Below, in pieces: positions 1 to 5,264 of a stretch of DNA of 6,123 nucleotides. Location: positions 1 through 6,123 of the forward strand of contig WRCI01000105.1 of the NCBI GenBank assembly GCA_009784145.1, given 5' to 3'. This DNA is from Methanobrevibacter sp. (GTDB taxonomy: Archaea; Methanobacteriota; Methanobacteria; Methanobacteriales; Methanobacteriaceae). The notes beneath the pieces were generated by a model. The model was not told where the DNA came from. It saw nothing but the letters and a program-made list of their open reading frames with translations, and made no database searches. Position 1 is the first letter of the stretch; each line of letters starts with the position of its first letter. Both the position numbers and the translations under genes were made by a program.

Positions 1-69
1 AAATAAATTATAATATAATCTAATTTTATTATATAAACAATAGAAAATATTTATTATATAGATAAATAA
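1..69. other. A/T-rich non-coding left edge
   Basis: Almost pure A/T sequence with stops in all frames and no recognisable gene, RNA or strong motif. It lies beyond the decayed end of the 15-bp array that follows hemC. A gene beyond the window edge cannot be excluded. Confidence 0.6.
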
Positions 70-275
70 TTATAAAATAATTTATTATAAAATAAAAGAT
101 TATAAATTATATAAATATAATTTAAATAAATATAGCTTAAATAAATATGAATTAAGTGAATATGATTTAAATAAATATAAATTAAATAAATAAAAATTAA
201 ATAAATATAAGTTAAATAAATATAAATTATATAAATATGAATTAAATAAATATAACTTAAATAAATATAATTTAA
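70..275. repeat. 15-bp A/T tandem array downstream of hemC
   Basis: Eleven consecutive 15-bp units run from 111 to 275 with consensus ATAAATATAANTTAA. The 15-bp phase continues leftward in degenerate form (TTATAAAATAA at 70-80 and 85-95, a related copy at 100-110), suggesting about 14 original units. Units nearest hemC are cleanest and the array decays away from it. Variation concentrates at unit positions 9-12 (for example AATT, GCTT, GAATT, AGTT) while the ATAAATAT core is nearly constant. The last unit overlaps the hemC stop codon at 272-274. Read on the minus strand it is U-rich RNA with a T5 tract at 192-196, so it may also act as the hemC transcript end. There are no unique spacers, so it is a minisatellite and not CRISPR. 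Confidence 0.9.
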
Positions 276-1141
276 ACGAATTCTTGCATTTCTTTAGCAA
301 GTTTTTTTCCTAAAGCTTCACTTTCCCCAACAGACCCTTCTAATGTGTCTTTATATAAAACTTCACCTTTTTGAGTTAATAGAATAGAGTAAAGTTTTAA
401 TTTATTATTTTTTATTCTAGCTATAGATCCTAATGGCCATTGACAACCAATTCCTAACTCTTCAAGAACAGTTTTCTCAGCTAAAACTTCTTGCTGTGAC
501 TCATAATGATTTAACTTTTGAATCTTAGCTTTTTGATTTGAATCTTTACGAGTTATAACTGCTAAAGCCCCTTGACCTGCAGCAGGAGTCATATAATCAA
601 GTGAAAATCTACTTTTTATATATTTTCTTAGATTTAACCTATTTAAACCTGCTTCTGCCATTATTGTAGCATCAACTTCGTTATTTCTAACTTTTTCAAC
701 ACGAGTTCCAATGTTGCCTCTAATAGGACTTAATTTGAGATTTTTCTCATATAAATTACAAAAAGCTTCTCTTCGTAAGCTACTGGTTCCTAAACTTGCT
801 CCTTTTGGAAGTTCTTCCCAGTTATAATTTGAAACTAAAACTTCATTAGGAGATTCTCTAATTGGAACTGCAGCTATTTCAAGGTCTTCATCAAGGTCAG
901 TTGGAACATCTTTTAAGCTATGTACTGCAAAATCAACTTCCTCTTCAAGAACAGCTTTATCTAATTCTTTAGTAAAAAGCCCTTTAGAATCCATGTTATA
1001 TAATTGAGAGGTGGTAATTTTATCTCCAGTAGTTTTTATAATTTTAGTTTCAACTTCAGTTTTTGTTAAATCAAACAAGCATTTTCGAATGTAATTAGTT
1101 TGAGTTAATGCAAGTTCACTTCCTCTAGTTCCAACAATCAA
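272..1141 (-). CDS. hemC: Hydroxymethylbilane synthase (porphobilinogen deaminase)
   Basis: Cytosolic enzyme that condenses four porphobilinogen molecules into hydroxymethylbilane, the linear precursor of uroporphyrinogen III and so of sirohydrochlorin, heme-type pigments and coenzyme F430. The 289-residue protein is close to normal length and starts with the family motif GTRGSELAL (4-12, R6). Other hallmarks are HSLKDVP (74-80, K77/D78, the catalytic Asp), GTSSLRR (118-124), RGNIGTR (141-147), AAGQGALAV (187-195), and Cys233 in GIGCQWPLG, the attachment site of the dipyrromethane cofactor. All key residues are present. The start is TTG, not ATG: the reading frame has an upstream in-frame TAA with no ATG between, and a near-perfect Shine-Dalgarno site lies 3 nt before the TTG. 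It is transcribed the same way as cfbE but 206 nt downstream of it with terminator-like T tracts between, so it is probably a separate unit. The stop is TAA. Confidence 0.97.
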   Translation of the reverse strand: MIVGTRGSELALTQTNYIRKCLFDLTKTEVETKIIKTTGDKITTSQLYNMDSKGLFTKELDKAVLEEEVDFAVHSLKDVPTDLDEDLEIAAVPIRESPNEVLVSNYNWEELPKGASLGTSSLRREAFCNLYEKNLKLSPIRGNIGTRVEKVRNNEVDATIMAEAGLNRLNLRKYIKSRFSLDYMTPAAGQGALAVITRKDSNQKAKIQKLNHYESQQEVLAEKTVLEELGIGCQWPLGSIARIKNNKLKLYSILLTQKGEVLYKDTLEGSVGESEALGKKLAKEMQEFV

Positions 1142-1144
1142 TAA

Positions 1145-1153
1145 ATCATCTCC
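1145..1153 (-). promoter_or_regulatory. hemC Shine-Dalgarno site (decides TTG start)
   Basis: On the minus strand this reads GGAGATGAT, one mismatch from the archaeal ideal GGAGGTGAT. It is followed by TTA and then the TTG start. It fixes the start of hemC at a non-ATG codon. Confidence 0.85.
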
Positions 1154-1173
1154 AATTCCTTCTTTAGGAATTG
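1153..1173 (-). promoter_or_regulatory. Perfect 7-bp inverted repeat abutting the hemC ribosome binding site
   Basis: The arms CAATTCC and GGAATTG flank a 7-nt centre (1160-1166). The base at 1153 is both the end of the stem and the first G of the Shine-Dalgarno site. With the TATA-like element at about 1190-1202 the transcription start would fall near 1170, so the motif would lie at the start site as DNA or in the leader as an RNA hairpin. A protein operator or a weak translational control hairpin are both possible. The repeat is seen directly; the function is inference. Confidence 0.5.
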
Positions 1174-1189
1174 ATTAAAATACTTAAAA

Positions 1190-1202
1190 ATTTATAATAA
1201 AC
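1190..1202 (-). promoter_or_regulatory. Candidate TATA box for hemC
   Basis: On the minus strand this reads roughly GTTTATTATAAAT. Its centre is about 25 bp upstream of position 1170, which would give a leader of about 29 nt holding the inverted repeat and ribosome binding site. Confidence is limited because the region is A/T-rich and TATA-like strings are common. Confidence 0.4.
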
Positions 1203-1286
1203 TATTATCTTTTTTTTAATTAATAAACATTTTCTTAAATTAAAGATATTTAATCCATAACTTAAAGAAATTCAAAAATATTTTTT

Positions 1287-1344
1287 AAAAAAATGATTGT
1301 GATTAAAAAAATGATATAAATAAAAAAATGATATAATTAAAAAA
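1287..1344 (-). terminator. Triplicated T7-tract terminator array after cfbE
   Basis: The plus strand shows A7TGAT at 1287, 1305 and 1322, 17-18 bp apart, plus A6 at 1339-1344 directly after the cfbE stop. In the cfbE transcript direction these are T6, T7, T7 and T7 tracts within 60 nt. Runs of T on the coding strand are the usual intrinsic termination signal in archaea, so this is a good candidate for the end of the nadK-cfbE transcript. The spacing shows it arose as a short tandem repeat. Confidence 0.7.
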
Positions 1345-1347
1345 TAG

Positions 1348-3138
1348 CTATCTTTTATTTATTTGTGAATAATTAGAACGATAAATAAAAAGAACATTTT
1401 TATTATTAGAAATAGCTAAATTTTGAGCTTCAATAGGGTTTTTAATATATTTAACTTGATTTTTCATTATTTTAGATATTGAACTACCTAAATCATCAGT
1501 TAATATTAAATCAAATATTTTTTCTTTTTCAAGCCCATTATTTTTAAAACTACTTTTAGAACTATCTACAGAATTATTTTTAAAACTACTTTTAGAACTA
1601 TCTACAGAATTATTTTTAAAACTACTTTTAGAATTATCTATAGAACTATCTTTAAAATTATCTATAAAATTATATTTATCTATAAATTCATCAAGAAGAA
1701 TAGCTACTTTATCCTCATTAATTTCTTCACAAGTAACTCCATACTTTCCACCTAATATAATGGTGTAATCTTCTAAGTTTTTTATCATTTTAATTGAGCT
1801 TTCAATAGCTTTTGTATTAATTCCTGGGTTAATTTCTTCAATGATTACAAAACCATCTTTAACTTTTAAAGAAGTTCTCCCTTTTATTCCTTTAAAATTA
1901 GCTAATCCTTTTTTAATAATATCTTCATGAAGATTTAAAGACAAAGCAACTGTGACTGTAGCTAAAACATTTGAAACATGGTGTTGGCCTGGAGCAAATG
2001 TTTCAAAGTCAAAAGAACCATTAATGAACTCTCCAGATTTTGTTTTAATATTTTTATAACTTATATCAATAAAAGTACTATTTAATCCATAATTAACTTT
2101 ATTAATAGATACATTTGAATTTTTATCATTGAAACTAAATGTATTTATTTTATTTTCAAGTTCTTCACTATTAAAACTATTTAATTTATCAAAATAATAT
2201 TTTTCTAATGTTTCTTTATCAATTACAACTATATCACAATTAAAAACTTGTTGTTTAGCTTCTTTTGCATTTGAAGTATTTTTAGCTATAGAATAATTTT
2301 CAACAATATTTGTTAAAACACCAATATCTCCTAATCCAGTAACTCCAAGAGAACTTTCAAAAATAGCTGAATTATAAGAAAATTCATTATATTTAGAATT
2401 ATCATTATTTTTAGAATTATTATTAGAACTATTATTTTTAGAATTATTATTAGAACTATTATTTTTAGAATTATTATTATTTTTAGCTAAATCAATAGTT
2501 TCTAAAATACTTGCAGGAGTTATACTGATATTTTTCTTTAAAGAAATTTTTTTATTATCTTTATAATAAAATGCTCCTAAACTACTTAAAACAAGTGGAT
2601 TTTTAGCTATCATTATCTCTTTTAACATAGCTACTACACTAGTTTTGCCTTTTACCCCAGTTACTTCAATTATTGGAATATCCTCAATTTTTGTTTTTTC
2701 TTTCCAGTTTTTTAAAATTAATTTAACAGCTTCATGATGTGTAATTTCTTTAATATTTAATCCATTATAACTATAATTGATATTAAAATCACTATTATAA
2801 ACAATATTAGAATCCAAATTAAATAAAGAATAAAGATTAAATGGAGAATGAACTGGATTTATAATTAAAAGTTCTTTAGAATCTAAATTATTTAAAAAAT
2901 TTTCAAAAAGTAAAAACTCATTATCAGTTATAGAATTACTTAATTCTTTATTATAACTATCTACTTTATTATAGCTATCTAAAACTTTTATATTATATGA
3001 TTTAAGTAGTTGTTTATCATCTTTTTTTAAGGTATTGTAAATATCATAACCCCAGATATTATCAAAATCACCTAATTTTTCCATTTCAACAGCTATTTTA
3101 ACTCCACCATGAGTTAAATCAACAACTAAGACATCCAT
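1348..3138 (-). CDS. cfbE: Coenzyme F430 synthetase (Mur ligase family), with repeat insertions
   Basis: CfbE performs the last step of F430 synthesis: ATP-dependent closure of the carbocyclic ring of 15,17(3)-seco-F430-17(3)-acid. F430 is the nickel cofactor of methyl-coenzyme M reductase. The 596-residue protein opens with the family's MDVLVVDLTHGG. Mur-ligase features follow: P-loop GVKGKTS (161-167), ESSLGVTG (261-268), ENYSIA (280-285), GQHHVSN (384-390), GRT (420-422), NPGIN (437-441) and LGGKYG (462-467). I chose ATG at 3138 over an in-frame TTG at 3150 because GGGGAT lies 4 nt before the ATG and the family start matches. Three low-complexity stretches lengthen it: duplicated DSYNK (54-65), an Asn/Ser/Lys insert (about 220-251) and an Asn/Ser/Lys insert (about 495-535). 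They fall between conserved blocks, so the enzyme is probably functional. It lies 12 nt after nadK, which suggests one operon. The stop is TAG. Confidence 0.95.
   Translation of the reverse strand: MDVLVVDLTHGGVKIAVEMEKLGDFDNIWGYDIYNTLKKDDKQLLKSYNIKVLDSYNKVDSYNKELSNSITDNEFLLFENFLNNLDSKELLIINPVHSPFNLYSLFNLDSNIVYNSDFNINYSYNGLNIKEITHHEAVKLILKNWKEKTKIEDIPIIEVTGVKGKTSVVAMLKEIMIAKNPLVLSSLGAFYYKDNKKISLKKNISITPASILETIDLAKNNNNSKNNSSNNNSKNNSSNNNSKNNDNSKYNEFSYNSAIFESSLGVTGLGDIGVLTNIVENYSIAKNTSNAKEAKQQVFNCDIVVIDKETLEKYYFDKLNSFNSEELENKINTFSFNDKNSNVSINKVNYGLNSTFIDISYKNIKTKSGEFINGSFDFETFAPGQHHVSNVLATVTVALSLNLHEDIIKKGLANFKGIKGRTSLKVKDGFVIIEEINPGINTKAIESSIKMIKNLEDYTIILGGKYGVTCEEINEDKVAILLDEFIDKYNFIDNFKDSSIDNSKSSFKNNSVDSSKSSFKNNSVDSSKSSFKNNGLEKEKIFDLILTDDLGSSISKIMKNQVKYIKNPIEAQNLAISNNKNVLFIYRSNYSQINKR
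1537..1644 (-). repeat. 36-bp in-frame tandem repeat in cfbE (3 copies)
   Basis: Units lie at 1537-1572, 1573-1608 and 1609-1644. The first two are identical over all 36 bases and the third differs near its end at two positions; a more degenerate fourth unit (1645-1680) may exist. They encode a 12-residue unit SVDSSKSSFKNN, residues 499-534 of CfbE, in a loop of the C-terminal domain. Identity at every base suggests recent duplication. Confidence 0.95.
2404..2480 (-). repeat. 27-bp in-frame tandem repeat in cfbE (about 2.8 copies)
   Basis: Two identical 27-bp units (2404-2430 and 2431-2457) are followed by a partial third (from 2458). They encode a 9-residue Asn/Ser/Lys unit of the form NNNSKNNSS. 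The insert lies between the conserved TPASILETIDLA helix and the IFESSLGVTG strand of the Mur-ligase central domain. Confidence 0.95.
2946..2981 (-). repeat. 18-bp in-frame duplication in cfbE
   Basis: Two adjacent 18-bp units (2946-2963 and 2964-2981) differ at one base. They encode DSYNKV and DSYNKE, residues 54-65, in the N-terminal domain of CfbE. Confidence 0.9.
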
Positions 3139-3142
3139 AGCT

Positions 3143-3148
3143 ATCCCC
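3143..3148 (-). promoter_or_regulatory. cfbE ribosome binding site
   Basis: On the minus strand this reads GGGGAT, one base from GGTGAT, 4 nt before ATG at 3138. It lies in the 12-nt gap after the nadK stop, so it supports the ATG start and translation within a nadK-cfbE operon. Confidence 0.65.
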
Positions 3149-3150
3149 AA

Positions 3151-5079
3151 TTATAGACAATTCTTATCTGAATCTAGTCCAGTGTCAGTTAACTTTTCTT
3201 TGACTTTTTTATAAAAGTATCTATCACTTGTTCTAATGAAATAAACATCATTTTCAGATTTTACAAATTGTACTTCATCAGTATCATCGATTTCTTCACT
3301 AAATTGACCATCCATAACAAGAACTGCTTTTTTGCCTTTTTTAAGTAGCTTGACAACAATTTTACTTTTATCAGAAACTACTAATGGTCTTACAGCTAAT
3401 TTATATGGGCAAATTGGAATTATAATAAATGCACCAACTTTAGAATCTACAATAGGACCTCCTGCAGACATTGAATAAGCAGTAGATCCACTAGGAGTAG
3501 AAATAATTAAACCATCAGCTCTAAATTCTTCTACGATTTCCCCATCAACACTAACTTGTAAATTTAACATTTTAGCTGGTTTTTCAGTCATTAATACAAC
3601 TTCATTTAAAGCTGTGAAAACCTTTTTACCATGAGAGACCTTTAACTGACTTCTCTTTTCTTTATAGTACTCTCCCTTTAATATAGATTCAATACTTTTA
3701 AATGCATCTTTAACATCTAATCCAGTTAAAAATCCAACAGTTCCGAGGTTTATTCCTAAAATTGGAATTTCATTATTATTTAATTTAGATTGTCCTCTAA
3801 GAAGAGTCCCATCACCACCAAGAGTAATTAAAATATCTGTGTCAAATTCAGAAATATCCTCAGCATATTTATTATAATCAAAGTTAAGATTTATTCCATC
3901 AAGTTCATTAGCTATATTTTCATTTGATTTTGAAATATTATCTATAATCTCCTTTAAGTTTCTATTATTTTTTATATCCTCTAATTTTTCACCTAATGAA
4001 TGTTCTATAGAAACATCAATGCCTTTTTCTTCTAATATTTGAATAAGTTTAGCTCCAAAGAGAATAGCTTCATATTTGTCTAAACGACTCAATATTCCTA
4101 CTTTCTTAATATCATTAGATTTATTATAATTTATAGTCTTGATTATTTTTTTATGAAGTTCCTCATTAGAAGATGCAACAACGATTGTTTTTTCATGAAT
4201 ACTTAAATTGTTTTTCAAAGGATTGCCATTTGCATCTGAAACAATAGCTCCAGATTCTTCAACAATTAATTTAGAAGCAGCTATATCAATAATTCTACTT
4301 CCTCTCATATCCAAAAAAGCATCATATTTCCCATTAGCTACATAAGCAAGTTCTAATACAACAGACCCTAATATTCTAAATCTTCGAATTTTTCTAACTA
4401 AATTATATGAATCATATCTTCTGTTATTTAAAAACCCACCAATAGAAGTATTTTTTAAATCAGTTTCATTACTTAAAGTCATTGTTTTTCCATTTAACCA
4501 AGCTCCTTTTCCTTTAATAGCTTGATAAAACTGACCATTAGCATAATTTTTAATAAAACCTAATTCTATATCTTCAAGAGTGATCTTTTCTGAATTTTTA
4601 ATTTCACCTACAGCTATTGAAATACCATAGTCTGAAATATTTTTCACAGCATTATTTGTTCCATCAAGAGGATCTACTAAAAATATAACCCTCGGATTAT
4701 CAGAAGATTTAGATTGATTTTTCAAATTATTTTTATTATTATTCTCTATATTACTTCTATTATTATCCTTATTATTATTCTCTTTATAAATTCTTTTTAA
4801 TTCTTCAAAAACATTTATATATTCTATAGAACCTTTTCCTATCTTTAATTCACCAATTTCTTCACTGATTAAAAATGAATAAAAATCTTTATCTATTAAC
4901 TCATCAATCACTTCATTTTCAGCTATTAAATCTATATAAGCAGTAGGAGTTCCATCAGCACCCATTTTAACAGTTTGTCCAGATTCAGGATTACCTACAT
5001 GTTCCTTAATCTTTTCCCCAACTCTTTCAATTATTTTTAGAGAAATGTTTCTGTACAAATCTATGTCTTCTGGATTCAT
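3151..5079 (-). CDS. nadK: Bifunctional NADP phosphatase / NAD kinase
   Basis: Fusion of an inositol-monophosphatase-type phosphatase with an NAD kinase, the architecture known from Methanocaldococcus jannaschii, where one protein both phosphorylates NAD and dephosphorylates NADP. The N-terminal half has the metal-site motifs GADGTPTAYID (40-50), SEEIGE (72-77), DPLDGTNN (136-143) and IIDIAAS (263-269, D265). The C-terminal half, from about 325 (KKVGILSR), has LGGDGTLLRG (420-429), NLGTVGFLTG (444-453), NEVV (492-495), ADGLIISTPSGSTAYSMSAG (521-540), PICP (555-558) and DGQ (590-592). All expected catalytic blocks are present. An Asn/Lys/Ser-rich insert (about 100-128) separates the two phosphatase metal motifs, and about 365-412 is also expanded, which explains a 642-residue length above the roughly 570 typical of the fusion. 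ATG at 5079 is preceded by AGGTG. It is probably co-transcribed with cfbE. The in vivo balance of the two activities cannot be told from sequence. Confidence 0.95.
   Translation of the reverse strand: MNPEDIDLYRNISLKIIERVGEKIKEHVGNPESGQTVKMGADGTPTAYIDLIAENEVIDELIDKDFYSFLISEEIGELKIGKGSIEYINVFEELKRIYKENNNKDNNRSNIENNNKNNLKNQSKSSDNPRVIFLVDPLDGTNNAVKNISDYGISIAVGEIKNSEKITLEDIELGFIKNYANGQFYQAIKGKGAWLNGKTMTLSNETDLKNTSIGGFLNNRRYDSYNLVRKIRRFRILGSVVLELAYVANGKYDAFLDMRGSRIIDIAASKLIVEESGAIVSDANGNPLKNNLSIHEKTIVVASSNEELHKKIIKTINYNKSNDIKKVGILSRLDKYEAILFGAKLIQILEEKGIDVSIEHSLGEKLEDIKNNRNLKEIIDNISKSNENIANELDGINLNFDYNKYAEDISEFDTDILITLGGDGTLLRGQSKLNNNEIPILGINLGTVGFLTGLDVKDAFKSIESILKGEYYKEKRSQLKVSHGKKVFTALNEVVLMTEKPAKMLNLQVSVDGEIVEEFRADGLIISTPSGSTAYSMSAGGPIVDSKVGAFIIIPICPYKLAVRPLVVSDKSKIVVKLLKKGKKAVLVMDGQFSEEIDDTDEVQFVKSENDVYFIRTSDRYFYKKVKEKLTDTGLDSDKNCL
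4733..4784 (-). repeat. 36-bp-period repeat encoding the Asn-rich insert of nadK
   Basis: A 15-base string beginning TTATTATTATTCTCT occurs at 4733 and again at 4769, 36 bp apart, in frame. It encodes KENNNK/IENNNK-like blocks of the Asn-rich stretch between the SEEIGE and DPLDGTNN motifs. Confidence 0.75.
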
Positions 5080-5084
5080 TTTAA

Positions 5085-5089
5085 CACCT
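5085..5089 (-). promoter_or_regulatory. nadK Shine-Dalgarno site
   Basis: On the minus strand this reads AGGTG, 5 nt before the ATG at 5079, and matches part of GGAGGTGAT. It supports the chosen start. Confidence 0.8.
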
Positions 5090-5115
5090 AATATAATTAT
5101 TAATCACTTTTTTAG

Positions 5116-5132
5116 ATAGTTTAAAATAGTTT
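5116..5132 (-). promoter_or_regulatory. Candidate nadK-cfbE promoter region with a 10-bp-spaced direct repeat
   Basis: The minus strand carries an A/T-rich element (ACTATTTTAAACTAT) whose centre, about 5121, would place transcription start near 5096 and give a leader of about 17 nt including the ribosome binding site. The plus-strand 7-mer ATAGTTT occurs at 5116-5122 and 5126-5132, ten bp apart, one helical turn. The promoter role is inference from position. Confidence 0.35.
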
Positions 5133-5142
5133 TTAATCGTAT

Positions 5143-5158
5143 GGTTTCATTTAAAACC
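5143..5158. promoter_or_regulatory. Short inverted repeat upstream of nadK
   Basis: GGTTT at 5143-5147 and AAACC at 5154-5158 form a perfect 5-bp dyad around six bases. The G/C pairs stand out in near-pure A/T sequence. It lies just upstream of the candidate nadK promoter, a plausible regulator site, but a dyad this short can arise by chance. Confidence 0.3.
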
Positions 5159-5170
5159 TGTATTTTCATT

Positions 5171-5248
5171 TAATAACATATCTTATCATATAATAACATA
5201 TCTTATCATATAATAACATATATTTATCTAATAACATATATCCTCATA
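5171..5248. repeat. 20-bp tandem array between pdaD and nadK (4 copies)
   Basis: Two identical 20-bp units (5171-5190, 5191-5210) begin TAATAACATATCTTATC. An 18-bp variant (5211-5228) and a 20-bp variant (5229-5248) follow. A fifth start (TAATAA at 5249) runs into the pdaD terminator. Adjacent units without spacers make this a minisatellite. Confidence 0.92.
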
Positions 5249-5249
5249 T

Positions 5250-5264
5250 AATAAAAGAAAAAAT
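5250..5264 (-). terminator. T-tract terminator of pdaD
   Basis: Immediately after the pdaD stop the minus strand reads ATTTTTTCTTTTATT, a T6 and a T4 tract, the typical archaeal termination signal. It overlaps the end of the 20-bp array. Confidence 0.65.

Noticed and set aside
70..275. CRISPR-like array
   Set aside because: The 15-bp units are directly adjacent, without unique spacers; the same holds for the 20-bp and other arrays.
1153..1173. NrpR nitrogen-regulator operator at the hemC dyad
   Set aside because: The known NrpR site is GGAA-N6-TTCC; here the half-sites are in the opposite order with seven bases between.
1345..1351. Recurrent TAGCTAT motif in and between genes
   Set aside because: Most copies are Ile-Ala codon pairs (ATA GCT) in the minus-strand genes; the few intergenic copies are too few to call a motif.
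3139..3150. TTG at 3150 as the cfbE start
   Set aside because: It abuts the nadK stop and would place the GGGGAT site inside the coding region; ATG at 3138 matches the family N terminus.
5090..5100. ATTATATTA as the nadK TATA box
   Set aside because: It is only about 15 bp from the start codon, so transcription would begin inside the gene.
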